DNA of 39,602 nucleotides from Chara braunii. Taxonomy: Eukaryota > Streptophyta > Charophyceae > Charales > Characeae. The notes below the pieces were generated by a model that saw only the letters and a program-made list of their open reading frames with translations, ran no database searches and had not been told where the DNA came from. The stretch covers positions 2,164,391-2,203,992 of the forward strand of contig BFEA01000128.1 of assembly GCA_003427395.1 (NCBI GenBank), written 5' to 3'. Below, one piece after another: positions 1-10,900 of the stretch; position 1 is the first letter of the stretch; each line of letters starts with the position of its first letter. Both the position numbers and the translations under genes were made by a program.

Positions 1-22
1 GCCTCTGAGGTTGTTTTTTTGC

Positions 23-28
<6 letters not shown>

Positions 29-53
<25 letters not shown>
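29..53. repeat. poly(A) tract
   Basis: Uninterrupted run of 25 A directly before repeat S3 copy 1. It may be the tail of a retroposon lying to the left, or part of S3. Nothing else is recognisable in bases 1-28. Confidence 0.8.
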
Positions 54-223
54 GGCACCAGTACACCATACATAGGCCCGCGGGTGTCAGCGTGTGGAAC
101 CTGCACCACTTCGGACGCCGCAGAGTTTTTTTCTTCAACCGCGCGGCCCCTCCGAGTTTTGTGTGTGGCGACAAAAACTTTCTGCAAGGCTGGGACCGTG
201 TACTGGCGGTTTAAAATACACTC
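54..223 (+). repeat. Dispersed repeat S3, copy 1
   Basis: About 170 bases that reappear, reverse-complemented and diverged, at 29905-30075. Shared blocks include GGC/AGCACCAGTACACCA at the left end, CGGCCCGCGGG, GCACCACTTCG, a T-run, CCCTCCGAGTT, GTGGCGACAAAAACTTTCTG and CCGTGTACT at the right end. The two copies lie about 30 kb apart on opposite strands, so this is an interspersed family. No coding frame is shared between the copies, so the short ORFs across it are probably chance. Confidence 0.75.
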
Positions 224-789
224 TTGCTCTCAGGAGTCAGTCCGAGGTTGAGACGAACAAGGGTTTGTGCTTTCCTCTGGGCTCTTGTGTCCTTCGCCAA
301 CTACTCCAACCTGTTCAAGAGGTTGTGTGGCTAAGGGGCTGATCCAACTACTAGTACGGAGCGTAGTCTACTGGGTTTCACGGGATCCGACAACTTTCCG
401 AGTTTGCTGGTCTTCCCGTCGAGTTTGGGAGGTAGTGAAAACAAATGTGTACGTGGCAGGTTTTCCGCGACTCGCGGCAAAAAAGAACTTCCCAAAATCA
501 GAAGAATCCAGCACCGTCCCAGCATCTCAAAAGAAGGCTGTTTTTTTTTTTTTTTTTTTTTTATTTCTTGGTGCCCGGTGGTCCACCTTCCGTATGTCCG
601 TGGTCATGAATAGTCTGTGACACGCAGTATCAATAGGGCGGGCCGTCGGGATTTCACTGTGCCTACCTGAAAGGGAGAAAGCTGGTTGTCGAAAATAGTG
701 GTCCCGTCGGTTGTGAATAGCGTGTGAACCCACAGGTCATCCCTCTCCCAAAAAAAACATATTACAGTATTGTTTTATATTTTCTATAA
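224..789. other. Gene-free stretch with a poly(T) tract
   Basis: No convincing gene. A T-run lies at 541-562. Two similar short motifs, GTCATGAATAGTCTGTGACA near 602 and GTTGTGAATAGCGTGTGAAC near 711, hint at an old local duplication. The ORFs here are short, on both strands and without recognisable domains. Confidence 0.5.
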
Positions 790-925
790 TCCTATCCCTT
801 AAGGAGAATTGACCGCGGGGGGGAGGTCGATGGTCCGCTGCGCTCCGAAATCGGGGTGAAGTTTTGGTGCAGGCCGGCGGATGAAGGCGATGGATGGCGG
901 GGGAGCGTGCAGAGCGGTGCGCGTT
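790..925 (-). repeat. Fold-back arm, left
   Basis: The reverse complement of this stretch matches 1990-2125 over about 135 bases with scattered mismatches. Shared blocks include TTCATCCGCCGG, GGACCATCGACCTCCCCCC and CTTAAGGG(A/G)TAGGATT. The two arms are inverted around a centre about 1.06 kb wide, so the pair forms a fold-back structure. The outer ends of both arms coincide at the CTTAAGGG-TAGGATT motif, which suggests a true element boundary. Confidence 0.7.
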
Positions 926-967
926 GTCGAGCGCACGGTCCCCGCTGGAGGGACCTTCCTGGCCGCG

Positions 968-1325
968 TCACGCAGGATTCAGATTCGTAAGTCGCTTTGC
1001 GAAAAGGGAAGCGGCGGAGCCACTCCGGCCGAGTGCGCCAACTATACCTCCATCGAGTCCCTACGATAGGATAGGGTCTCTCGAGGTACAACTTACCTCC
1101 ACCTGTGGGAGTTGTCAGCATCCCTTGGGTGGGCGTATCCCCGCCGAGCTATTGAACCACACGCGGAAGCTTTTACATGCAATCGCGGAGGTGGCTCAGC
1201 CGAGGGCGTTTCTCGTATGCTGTAGCATAGGGGATACGCACAGTTCATGCCTAGCTCGGACCCGTACGTGAGCCGTCACGCTGGGGCGCTGATCTCCCAC
1301 ATGCGATTTGGCGTCGATCGACCAG
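968..1325 (-). repeat. Dispersed repeat S2, copy 1 (reverse)
   Basis: Reverse complement matches 22645-22980. Shared blocks are GGAGAT(A/C)AGCGCCCC, GCGATTGCATGTAAAAGC, TAGCTC(A/G)GC(A/G)GGGATACGCC, GGTGGAGGT(A/G)AGTTGTAC and CGTAGGGA(T/C)TCG. In the S2 sense direction a box A-like TAGCTCAGCAGG occurs in copy 2, but no clear box B follows at a normal distance. The unit runs into the left fold-back arm, so the S2 and fold-back sequences may belong to one composite element. Confidence 0.7.
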
Positions 1326-1989
1326 GACATCTTATCTCAACCACGCGGCACACAAAAATATGGGAATGAACTTCCCGCTGGAACACGGGCAGATGCGCCC
1401 GCCACGTTTTCTCACATTTCGACACTGGTGTGGCGATGCCCACGGACCGCCAGCACCCCGGACCAAGCACCAAACACTGGTGTGCCTGCATCTGGCCGTG
1501 TTCTAGCGGAAAGTTCGTTTCGACCCAAAAAAATTGCAAAAAAAAAGTGTCTTTTTTGTCTTCTGTTTTTTCTTTTGTCTTTTTTTGTTTGTTTTTTTCG
1601 GACCGACGCAAAAAAAATGCAAATTCATGGGAAAAAAAAAATGGAAAGTTTTTTTTTGTTTCGGAAACAAAACCAAAACAAAAGGCAAAAATGGAAACAA
1701 AACGACACGCCAGAACGAAAAATATAATTAAAAAAAAAAGATTAAAAATAAATAAAATAAATAAAAGCCAACAATACGAAACAACATGATAATTTTTTTT
1801 TTTTTTTTTTTTTAAGAATATGAAACACAAACAAAAAAATAAAAATAAAAAAGCGGCCGGACACAAACCGACACGAAAATGCTATCCGACAGCGGGTGCG
1901 TCGAGATATTCATCCGCATCGACGCCCGTCGTGTACCCAGCCCCATGGGCGCGCTTTCTCATTTAGTGGCGCGTTGTGAACAATTTGGT
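1326..1989. repeat. A/T-rich low-complexity stretch
   Basis: From about 1525 to 1860 the sequence is dominated by A-runs and T-runs, including a long T-run ending near 1813. The lysine-, phenylalanine- and asparagine-rich ORFs on both strands here are translations of this composition and are not credible genes. Nothing else recognised. Confidence 0.7.
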
Positions 1990-2125
1990 ACGCGCGCCAC
2001 TCTGCACGCCCACCCGCCCTCGATCGCCTTCATCCGCCGGGCCGCACCGAAACTTCGACCCGATTCCGGTGCGTGGTGGACCATCGACCTCCCCCCCCGG
2101 CCAATACTGCTTAAGGGGTAGGATT
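1990..2125 (+). repeat. Fold-back arm, right
   Basis: Partner of 790-925 in inverted orientation. It ends with CTTAAGGGGTAGGATT, the mirror of the motif at the outer end of the left arm. No coding frame is conserved between the arms. Confidence 0.7.
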
Positions 2126-2495
2126 TAAAAAGAGACAACTTGGTCAGGCTTTTCCGTGATGAGATGTTTAATCCCTTTAACCTGTGAGGTGTCCACAAGA
2201 TGGAGGGAGCAGCCTCGCCAGGCTGTGCGGTCATGTATGATAAATGCTTATCCCCTCGTGCATCATTTTTCGCCATCACTCCTGTCGATTATCGCCTGCC
2301 GATCTGCATTCCGCTGTCTTTTGTTGATGTTGTGATACAGTGTCTCCCTCTCCCTTGGTGCTTGGAGTCTTTGCGTTCATTCGCTCGTGGCCGGTGTCCG
2401 TTGTGTGTTTCCACAGGTTGGGTGTGGGGGGATCAACTGTTGATGGGATGGTGGGAGTAGGGGGTGGCTGCTTTAGTGGTGCGGATCCTGCACGG
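2126..2495. other. Gene-free flank of LINE A
   Basis: G/T-rich on this strand and without a recognisable gene. It may include the 3' untranslated part of LINE A, which reads right to left, but no poly(T) tract on this strand, as would mark an A-tail, is seen between here and LINE A. Confidence 0.35.
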
Positions 2496-4226
2496 TTAGG
2501 TGGACAAGCCTATTGGGACTGTGCGGGAGCAGGTGGGGGGGAGGAGTGGGGGGAGGTTGTGGCGACAGTGGGGGGGGTTGGGCTTCATTCTGCAGATTTG
2601 TGATAAGGATGAAGTTAGGCTGAGGGTAGGGCACTCGGAATTCTGCTCGGACCCGCCTTTGCCATGTCTTCTCAGAGATCCTCCGTGGTTTCCATTGGAT
2701 GTCCAGTTCGGCGTTCGTCTCATTGAATAGCCTATAGGGGTCCTGCCATAGTTTTGTATAGGAGTGTAGGATGTCTTGTTTGACCTAGGGTTCGTTTTCC
2801 TTTTTATAGTCACTTCTCATCGTCTTCCATGCTTCTTGGGTCGCCGACCTAATGACCTCTTCCACCGCTTGTTGAGCCTGTTGCAAGCCGAACTGGTGGT
2901 CCTTCCTCTCAAAGGAGCATCTTGCTCGCCAGGCCAGCATGAGGATGTGCAGCCTTGTGTAGGTGAATAGGTTGACTGCAAAGGGAGACCAGCGAGCCAG
3001 AAAATGTTGTTTTTTACCCAGAAGAAGGAGGCCCAGATCCCATGGGATATGGATCGATGTTAAGAAGTGAAAGGCTGCGTCCCACCACTGCCACAGCTGG
3101 GCGACCATGGGACATGCTAGCAAGCAGTGTCCGAGTGTTGCGCGTGCGGGTTGTGACGCCCTTCGCAGTAACAACAAATGGGGGACAATCGACCTTTTTG
3201 TTCCAGGTTTGTTTTGGACATTAGCCAGTCTGGTGTTGGAAGGCTCCGGTGGAGTATCTGCCATTGCAGCGACCGGAGGTTCGTGGGCATGATCTTTGCG
3301 TATTTGGGCCATGGCAGGTCGTTCAGCAGGTTCGGGTCTAGGGGAGAGTCGCGGGCCCATCTTTCAATTAGCGTGTGGTTGATCGGTTGTTCCAGGCACA
3401 TGGCTCTATACCCCTTTTTGACCGTATACTCCCATATGCCCATTGGTTTTTGGTTTGGCCTCTCCCACTCCAAGGGGTCGAAAGGAAGTTCTGCAATCGA
3501 AATCGAGGGTTCGTATGTGTATTGCCCTTGGTTGTGGTCCCCTACCACCCTTATGTGCATAAGATCGCCCGGCAGTTCCTCGCTGTCCTAGTCGGCATTG
3601 CGTGTCAGTTTGGACATCCTTGCCCCTGGCAAGGCTGGCTCGTGGGCTTCCAAGGTGTGTTCATTTTTGTGCACCCTGTATACCACCAGTGGCAGGGGCA
3701 AATCTGTGTACTTAATGAGTCAGTCCCCCTGTCGAGTCGTGGGGCCTTTTTTCAGGGTCAGTTGCCAGGCAAGTGGTATAGCCTCCTGGAGTAGGTTCAG
3801 CCTTTCCTGTACATTTTTAGCATGCCTCAACTGTTGTCGCACTTGGGCTGCAGTTTTCCACCCCCCTCCCTGCACATCCCACAAGTCACCTATCGTGTAA
3901 AGATTTTTTTTTACCCATGTGAGCCAGGGGGAGTTCGTGTGCAGTGAGAAGGGGTTCCCCGATTCATCCAAGATGTGGGGATTACCAAACAGGGGTTGAC
4001 GCCAGATGTCGTGCTATGCATTGGGCGGCTGGATCTGCTTTGGTCCGCATCGTCTCCACAGTTTAATCATGTTAGCAGCCTGTGATATGTCCGCTTTGGC
4101 TGCTTGAGCCGAGTTGTCCTTTGGTCGTTGCTGTGTTGGGGATGCTATGGACCAGTGAGCGTTGGTCAGCCATTGGAAAGGGTGTAATTGATTGGGGGTT
4201 GCGATCTCCGGGGCCAGATTGCTCAT
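2496..4226 (-). pseudogene. LINE A ORF2 C-terminal region with zf-RVT-like domain (broken)
   Basis: Downstream of the RT, the frames 4226-3117 and then 3360-2785 carry the ORF2 C-terminal part. The block SLQWQILHRSLPTPDWLM, followed by a Cys/His-rich stretch (CCYCEGRHNPHAQHSD, then an LGHCLLACP match), corresponds to the zinc-binding reverse-transcriptase C-terminal domain (zf-RVT) also visible in LINE C (FASLQWQIEHRCLPTNDWL). A frameshift lies within about 3117-3200, and stops occur at about 3720 and 2785. The tail AWRARCSFERKDHQF aligns with LINE C near 27150, and the same protein seems to continue past the 2785 stop toward 2496. Confidence 0.8.
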
Positions 4227-4470
4227 CTGTAGACAGGTCAGCGGCGCCCATGAGATGTCATCGTTTGTCAGCAGTCTAACGAGTACCTTAAAAATCAGGG
4301 CGTCGCTTTCTCTTTGCGGGTCTAGAATCCCTAGTCCCCCTTTGCTCCTTGGTTATGTCAGTACGTCCTATTTGACCCGGTTGATGCAGCCTTGGGCCCT
4401 GGTGTCGTTCCTCCAGAGGTAGGTCGTTAACGTTTTTTTTTAGCCTGGTATGTTGTTTCGGTTTGAGATG

Positions 4471-5429
4471 TCACACTGCTAGTTTGTACCAAATTATTGT
4501 CAGCACATCATTGTTGATTGTGAGTGTTCTCCCCACCAAGGAAGTGTGCAAGCCCTCCCAGCGGCCCAGGCAATCTATCGCCAGATCCACCAACACATCC
4601 CCATGGTCTGGGGGGGGGCGAACGATGTCCATCTCACTTCGAATATACGTCAGGTTGTGTCCTTTGTTGCCCATGCGACTTGTGGCTCTGGTGGTGGGCC
4701 GATGCCCTGCGGGTGTAGCCACCACCCCTCCGTTTTAAAGCCCCAATTGACTTTCATGTCTGTTGCTAGTGAAAACAGTTGGATGACTTGTGTCAGGGCA
4801 TGGAGACTTTGGTCGTCTGCTTTAACAAGTACCGTAAGGTCATCTGCAAACAACGATGTAATCGGAATGAGTCGTTATGGCAGCTCCGAGATGGGGATTC
4901 TGCGAATCTGTGGGTGGGCTCTGATAAGTGCGGCCAAGGACTCCATAACTATAACGAAAAGCAGGGGCGCGATGGGGTCTCCTTGTCTAACCGACCTCTG
5001 AAGTCTGATCGGAGCAGCCAAGTGGCCGTTCAACGTGATATTTGTGGACGCGGACCTGTGCAGGAGCTGCACCCAGTTTGTAAACACCGGTCCAAAATTC
5101 ATCCTAATCAGGCACATACCCAAGAAGTCCTAGTCTACGTGGTCGTAGGCTTTCTCGAAGTCTATGAAGATGACAGCAGCCTGAACCTTTCATTGACGGT
5201 CATACTGAATAGTCTCATTGACCAAGAGGATATTGTCTTGGATGTTGTGATTAGGCATGAAACCAGACTGGTCCGGATATATTAAGAGGTTCATTAGCGG
5301 TAGCAGTTTCCTGGTAAGTGTCTTAGCCAACAATTTGTAGGCAACATGGAGGAGGGTAATGGGCCTGTAGTTTCTGATTTCCTCCTTGTCCCCTTTTTTA
5401 TATAGGAGGGTAGTGACCCACTGACCCAT
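4471..5429 (-). pseudogene. LINE A reverse transcriptase domain (broken)
   Basis: The frame from 5429 shows LLYKKGDKEEIRNYRPITLL, then GFMPNHNIQDNILLVN, then IFIDFEKAYDHVD (the first catalytic Asp region), RSVRQGDPIAPLLF and the catalytic FADD near 4842-4853, followed by MKVNWGFKTEGWW. In-frame stops lie at about 5190 (TGA) and 5130-5132 (TAG, at a Trp in the LINE B and C counterparts). A frameshift near 4650-4725 moves the reading into the 4725-4471 frame, which carries ALTIN-type thumb sequence (LTINNDVLTIIWYKLAV). RT copies LINE RNA at the nicked chromosomal target in the nucleus. Catalytic residues are visible but the gene is dead. Confidence 0.9.
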
Positions 5430-5430
5430 G

Positions 5431-5464
5431 TTGTTGATATTAGATAGGTTTTGGGTGTATCATG
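5431..5464 (+). repeat. 34-bp direct repeat, copy 1
   Basis: TTGTTGATATTAGATAGGTT... recurs at 5586-5619 with three or four mismatches, 155 bases away. Copy 1 starts exactly where the LINE A coding similarity ends, so it may mark the insertion junction or an older duplication of the flank. It is too diverged for a fresh target-site duplication. Confidence 0.65.
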
Positions 5465-5585
5465 TTTGTAGGATCCTCTTGGGATTCCATGGTGGTAGAG
5501 ATTTGTCGGTTTGTTTTTGCACGTTGGCTATTCTCATAGATGTTCACCGCTTGATTCGTCACTTTAGACGAATTGTTTTGCGTTG

Positions 5586-5619
5586 TTGTTGACATTTGAT
5601 AGGTTTTGGGTGTGTCATG
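5586..5619 (+). repeat. 34-bp direct repeat, copy 2
   Basis: Second copy of the repeat at 5431-5464. The segment between them (5465-5585) has no recognisable feature. Confidence 0.65.
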
Positions 5620-5676
5620 CTTTTTAAGAGCTTTTCTAGTTTGTTGGGAGCTTTATAGCGGTATATGATATATAAC

Positions 5677-5833
5677 GTTGTTTAGGGTTTTGATTTTGTT
5701 TTAGATTAAAATTGTTAAATGAAGGGAAGATAATTCCGGGATTATGATAAAATGTTGTTTAGGGTTTGCTTAATTTTGTTTGAGATTAGAATTGTTAAAT
5801 GGTAGGGAGGATAGTTCGGGGATTATGATAATT
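5677..5833 (+). repeat. 77-bp imperfect tandem duplication
   Basis: GTTGTTTAGGGTTT starts at 5677 and again at 5754. Each unit also contains GATTA(A/G)AATTGTTAAATG and GGGATTATGATAA. The units differ by several substitutions and small indels. No coding sense. Confidence 0.75.
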
Positions 5834-5948
5834 AGGGTCTGTTTTTCTTTCTTTAAAACTGGGAAATTACGGGAATATTGAAATTCACAGTGGGGAGTGG
5901 TCCGATTAAGGGTTTGACCGATGATGTATCGCCCTTAAATGGAACCAC

Positions 5949-6020
5949 TGAAATGATGTTAGAGACGCTGGGCCCGTTTCCCGGCTATAGAAATAAATTG
6001 GTTTTGTAAAAAAAAAAAAA
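5949..6020 (+). repeat. Possible diverged S1 retroposon fragment with A-tail
   Basis: GATGTTAGAGACGCTGGGCC and CGTTTCCCGG resemble the S1 motif GGGACGCTGGACCCGTTTTCC at 27798, and a 13-A run follows at 6008-6020. This would be a truncated, diverged S1 member in the same orientation as the 27.8-kb copy. The match is short, so this is tentative. Confidence 0.35.
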
Positions 6021-6099
6021 TAAGGTTGTTCGGTTTATTTTCTCCATAACACTGTTTTTTTTACCAGATCTTTCAGCTTTTTTTTTTTTTTTTTTTTAG

Positions 6100-6676
6100 T
6101 TGGGACCTTATTTTCCAAGGAAAATGAGCGATAGTGAATTCCAGAAACTAAGCAACATCATACACATGAAACCCGATAGTCTTGACCTCGAACCAAAAGC
6201 AGAATTGCAACTTGAGTTCGAACCAAATAAGAGCACATCAAAAACTCACAAGTCACAACGTTGGAATAGTGTCATCATCATCAACAATGAACCAATGTCG
6301 AATCCCTATCTGACTCTCAGCACCGAGACTACGAATGGCAGATCCTATCTAGCCTATCTACAATGCCGCTAGTGACGTCAACAACTTCCCGAAGTACGAG
6401 CAGATCTCGGCCAATGCCTCAAGCACCAGGTATGTCTCACGCTTCACTCACAACCTTGATCCCCCATACAGATACCACGTGCACCCAGGGACCACCATGC
6501 GCCCCATCCAGCGCTACGCAGGCCAGCTCGACTATGGTTGTCTGCTCTCCCTGCTCTCCCTGCTACGTAGGCACTCGCTCCAGCAGCTGGCGCAACAGTC
6601 CTTGCGCATAAGCAGCGAGTGCCCGAATACCCAATGTGGAGGCAGACACTTTCCCTTATGGAAGTGGCCTGCCTGA
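6100..6676 (+). CDS. Unrecognised ORFs, possibly a broken protein fragment
   Basis: After a long T-run (6078-6098) a 90-codon ORF (6100-6372) opens with MGPYFPRKMSDSEFQKL and has ordinary hydrophilic composition. An overlapping frame then reads VNNFPKYEQISANASSTRYV and on through DPPYRYHVHPGTTMRPIQRY to a stop at 6674-6676, with no stop in between. The second frame is open upstream only to about 6340, and the two overlap near 6340-6372, so a frameshifted single reading frame is possible. I recognise no domain. The sequence is more complex than the surrounding repeats, so it may be a relic of a transposon protein or of a captured gene fragment. It could equally be chance. Confidence 0.2.
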
Positions 6677-7050
6677 TGCGTGCTGCCCGGCTGCGCTGGG
6701 CCCCTCCCAGAAGCTTCCGGTAGGCCCCAAGTGGCTGAGCCCCTGTCCCAGCGAATCAGACACAGGGCCTGGGGTGGTTACCCGTGTCCAACTACCAGCG
6801 GCCTGTGTTCAGTCCATGCCCCGTGTGTGGCCCAGGGCCCGCCTCAGATACATTTGGAAAAAGGCAGGCAGGGCCTGGGCTCACTCAACCAAGTGGCACT
6901 GCGCAACTGCCTGAATTTCCCAGTGGCGTGAACAGCTTAAAATAGGCCTCTCGTCACTTGTCAGGGCCGCCTTCACTTAGGGCGGCCGTTCTTGCTGAAA
7001 CAGGGCCCAATAGGGCTTATCGAGGCCTTGAGGCTCACACTCTGGTCATT
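6677..7050. other. Gene-free GC-rich stretch
   Basis: GC-rich and proline/glycine-like in every frame. The phrase CPVCGPG appears in one short frame, without further support. No gene called. Confidence 0.4.
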
Positions 7051-7204
7051 CATTCAATTAATATATAGATATAGATCTCTATCTATATCTATAATAATAT
7101 ATTAATAAGAATATATCTATAATAAATCTATAATAAGAATATATATCTAAAATATCTAAAATATCTAAAATATCTAAAATAACGGTTTCTATGATCATAA
7201 TTTA

Positions 7205-7235
<31 letters not shown>

Positions 7236-7240
7236 TTTTA
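7051..7240. repeat. AT-rich microsatellite block
   Basis: Imperfect (TAGATA)n/(TATCTA)n with a local palindrome at about 7063-7092, then AATATCTAA-type units at 7140-7175, an (AT)n tract at 7203-7227 and a T-run at 7228-7240. The T-run is the A-tail, read on this strand, of the S1 copy to the right. Confidence 0.85.
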
Positions 7241-7445
7241 AAGGCCCATGTGCAAGGCCTCTATCCTGGTGGTGGTAAGAGAACCACCGGGATTGAGGCT
7301 TTGCCTAGCGGGCCGCTCCATCTATTGGTGGGGAGCATCACCTGCTGGAAACCAGGTCCAATGTCCCTTGAACACATCAATGTAATACAATACATCATTG
7401 CGCCTTTGTGCTGGAAACCGGGTCCAGCGTCCCATATCCAATCCA
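7228..7445 (-). mobile_element. S1 short retroposon, copy 1
   Basis: Read on the minus strand, this begins near GGGACGCTGGACCCGG, passes CCAGCAGGTGATGCTCCCC and AGATGGAGC, and ends CTCTTACCACCACCAGG... before an A-tail (the T-run at 7228-7240). The same ordered blocks are found at 13409-13530 (-) and 27665-27989 (+). Copy 1 carries an internal duplication: TGCTGGAAACC(A/G)GGTCCA occurs at about 7349 and again at 7411. Orientation with a 3' A-tail, and no ORF, indicates a non-autonomous LINE-mobilised retroposon. I see no clear pol III box A and B. Confidence 0.75.
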
Positions 7446-7984
7446 TACTTCCAATCCTAACCTGCGGCAAGGTCGGGCAATGGGGGGGGAGAGTCACTGG
7501 GGGGCACCAGTGGAGTCTCCCTCCATCCCCCGACCCCTACCATCCACCAACTATCCTCAAGGCGCTTGAACAACAAAATCAGCTGTGAAGCAGTGAAACT
7601 AAAGCAGAGAGAAAATAGAAAAAGAAGCAGAAAAAAAAACAACTGCTACAAGTATAATATGCAGCAAAAATCACCAGTGAGACATCAAAAACAAAGTCGA
7701 CTAAACCAGAACCAGAAAGAAACAATATGCCATCCACCGCCCAGGCTTATGACAATGACAGTGCTTCTACCAAGGACAACGGGTGGGGGGAGAAGGGGTC
7801 TGCGAAGTCATGAACTGGTCGTAGCCGGTCGTCGGGGTCCACCTTGATCCAGTCGTGAAAAGTCAACTGGTAATCTCTTGCTATTCCTTCTCGAAGTTCC
7901 TCTTGTGGTTCCTCTTCAGGTCAACAATCCCCGAACCATTTTACCTCAGCCACCCATCCCTCCCTCTCCCCGCCCAGCCAATCT
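7446..7984. other. Gene-free stretch between S1 and LINE B
   Basis: Mixed-composition sequence with A-rich patches near 7600-7660 and a GC-rich part near 7770-7840. Nothing recognisable on either strand. It lies beyond the apparent 3' truncation point of LINE B. Confidence 0.45.
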
Positions 7985-10900
7985 CTACAAAAACGGGATA
8001 TAATCCTGTTCATGTCCCCCCAAGTGTGTGACTGACCAAGTCTGTCTCGTGTGGTCTATCAGCCAGTCATTGGTTGGTAGACATCTGTGTTCTATTTGCC
8101 ACTGAAGGGCTGAGATTTTGGCGGGCCTGCAGTTATAGTGGCCAAACCATCGGATAGGTTTGAGCAAACCGTGGTCTATGTTACGATGACGATACCATCT
8201 GTCTTCCACTTGGTCCCGCAGTCTGCGTTTAGGTCTGAGCATCCGGTAAGCTGATTTAGTTTTAAGGCTAAGAAGTGTCAGCGTGTTTGCTTCTCTTTTC
8301 CTGGCCCGGTTGTCTTGACTCCATCCCCACTCGTCTGGGTCTAATGGGAGGTCCTCGATCAGGATCATAGGGTGGTACGCCCTCTGGAAGCATCCCTCCT
8401 CTATGACCCTGATGCGGTACACCCCCTTTCGCTCTTTCCATGTGAAGGGTTGTTGATTCCACTGTAATCTATCGCCCTTTTGGATAGAGAAAACTTCAAG
8501 TAGCACATGTGATGGACTCGTAAGGTGCATACGCCCCACCTCCCTCTCCAGGTCAGGTATCCCCACCCAGTCTTCTTCCTTTATGCAGGGGCCTTTTCTG
8601 AGGGTGGTGTACCAATGAAGTGGGAAGCTCTCAATAAGCTCGTTGAATGCTTCCTCGGTGTGATGACAGTACCGCAACCATGTGCGTATCCTCTCTATGC
8701 TCTTCCAGCTTCCAGTCTCTTTATCCCAAAGGTCCCCAACCCTTCGCAACCCATGTTTCACCCAACCTTTTCGTGGGGCATTTGAGTTGTTCCGCACACG
8801 CCCCCTAGAGTCTGTTATTAGGCGGTTGCCGAAAAGGGGTTGCCTGAATATTTCTTCCCACCTTTCTGGTACTGGTCGCAGTGGGGGAAGGAGTTTCCTC
8901 CATGTGCGTATAAGGCGCACCCACTGTCTGTCAATCGGGTCCCCATTCCTATATTACCTTGGTATCCTCCAGTACCTGTCTTCAAGCCATATACGTGGAT
9001 CAATTTTTGGTGGGGTTTCTGGGGCCAGGTCAGAGATTTGTGCCAGGGCTAGGGGGACCCAAGGGGACGATGAAGAGAAAACAATATGTTGTAGCCAGCG
9101 GATTGTGAGGGTCTGGCATTGTGTGGCCGGGTCTACAATTCCAAGTCCTCCTCTACTTTTGGGCTGAATCACGAAGTCACATGCCACGACGTGAGCTTTG
9201 TTACTGTCGCCTCTCCAGAGGAAAGTTGTCAGCTGTTGTTTTAGTGTCTTAAGGCCTCCTTCACTTAAGGGCCATAGAATGGCCTTATACCAGAGGGTGG
9301 TCAGGACCACGTTATTGATGACAAGTGCCCGCCCAAAGATCGAAATACGTTTGTTGTTCCATTTCTCCAATTTGGTATGTGCCGGTCCGGCCAACCATTC
9401 GTCATTCGATGCTGGTTTCTCATTTGCGGTGACTAATGCCCCCAGGATTCTCAGGGGATCGTCATGGGGGAGCCATGTGATTTGTGGGTGTTCCGGCGGT
9501 CTTCCTCCTTGGTGATGCATCCACCATCCTACAGTCTTCTGACCCCAATTTACCGACATATCTGATAGCTGGCAGAATTTGTCCATGAGCTGCTGAATTT
9601 CTTCCATATTGGATTCTGTCGTTTCTGTCATTATCGTAAGGTCGTCTGCGAACAGGGGGCAGATTGGGATCGCCTCCTCGGGAATATTAGATATCTTGAT
9701 GCGAGTAAGGTCTTTGTTTCGACGAATGTTAACAGACAATGCTTCCATTATCACCAGGAAGAGATAGGGGGCAATGGGGTCCTCATGCCTCACTGATCTT
9801 TGAAGTTCAAAAGGCGGTGCTACTTACCCATTAACCTGAACATAGGTAGAGGCATGGTTATGGAGGATTCCAATCCAGCGTCGGAAAGTGGGTCCGAAGT
9901 TCATTTTTTCCAAACATCTGTCTAAAAAATCCCAGTCTACGTGGTCATAGGCTTTTTCAAAGTCTATGAAAATAATAGCCGCATTGGCCCGGTTTCGTCG
10001 CGCCAGTTGGACCACGTCGTTGACAAGCAGGATGTTTTCTTGTATATTCCTCCCGGACATAAATCCTGTTTTTGCTAGGTGTATGACGTCCTCCAGAACT
10101 GATGCCATACAGTTGGCCAGTGCCTTGGAAAGCATTTTATAGACGACTGTGAGCAGTGTTATAGGTCTGTAATTTTTTATGTTCATTTTATCACCTTTTA
10201 TGTATAGAAGAGATAGCACGCCTTTCCCTACAGCTTCCCCCATTTCCCCGGCTTCCCAGACGTCCTGATAATATTCCCACAGATCAATACTTAGATCTCT
10301 CCATGTGGCTTCCCATAATTCCTTGGGGAAGCCGTCTATACCAGGAGTTTTCTCTTCCTTCATTTGGAGGAGTGCTGACCATATCTCTTCTTTCCTTAGT
10401 TCACTCTCCAGCTTGTCACGTTGTTGTAAGGATATGTGCCGATCCATTGGCACTAGGAGGTTCTGTATCTCTCTGATTCTGTCTTCATCCTGTGGGGATG
10501 GGATCTGGGACGTGTATAACTGTTTAAAGAATTTTCTGGTAATCAGTGTGCAATGTGTTGTGTCGGTGGCGATGATGATGCGATCATCTGGGTCGAAGAA
10601 GGCCTCAATGACCGTCCTACGTGTACGGGCAGTGGCCATGGAGAAGAAATGGGCGTCCATTGAGGCTTCGTAAGTGAGTTTAGTCATTTTCCCTCTTATC
10701 CGGATTCCTTGCCATCTATGCATCGCATATTGCAGAAGTTGGTTTTTTGCTTCTTGGATGAAAGAGGTTAGACGTTGCCAGTCTTGGGGGGAAGAATTAG
10801 GATGTTGTGATTCTGCTTGTTGTTCTAGGATTATGAGTTCATTGTGTGCGGTCATTTCCTGGAACTGTCGTAAACCAGCTTTGGCTTTTGAGAATTCTTT

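Larger units (their letters stand above)
2496..5429 (-). mobile_element. LINE A, 5'-truncated non-LTR retrotransposon
   Basis: A minus-strand LINE fragment carrying the RT palm, thumb, zinc-finger-like C-terminal domain and a C-terminal tail of ORF2. The coding similarity begins abruptly at about 5429, just upstream of the RT motif KKGDKEEIRNYRPITLL. Endonuclease and ORF1 are missing. Such 5' truncation is the usual product of incomplete target-primed reverse transcription. Within the fragment the RT clade signature VNWGxKTxGWWxHxQG is shared with LINEs B and C, but the protein differs substantially from both, so A is a separate subfamily. It contains at least three frameshifts and several nonsense codons. 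Confidence 0.88.

Noticed and set aside
1276-1866. 196-codon minus-strand ORF with hydrophobic stretches (possible membrane protein)
   Set aside because: Composed of translated T- and A-runs; the hydrophobicity is an artefact of poly-Phe and poly-Leu.
5431-5619. Target-site duplication of LINE A
   Set aside because: The 34-bp repeats are both on the same side of LINE A and have diverged, so they do not flank the insertion.
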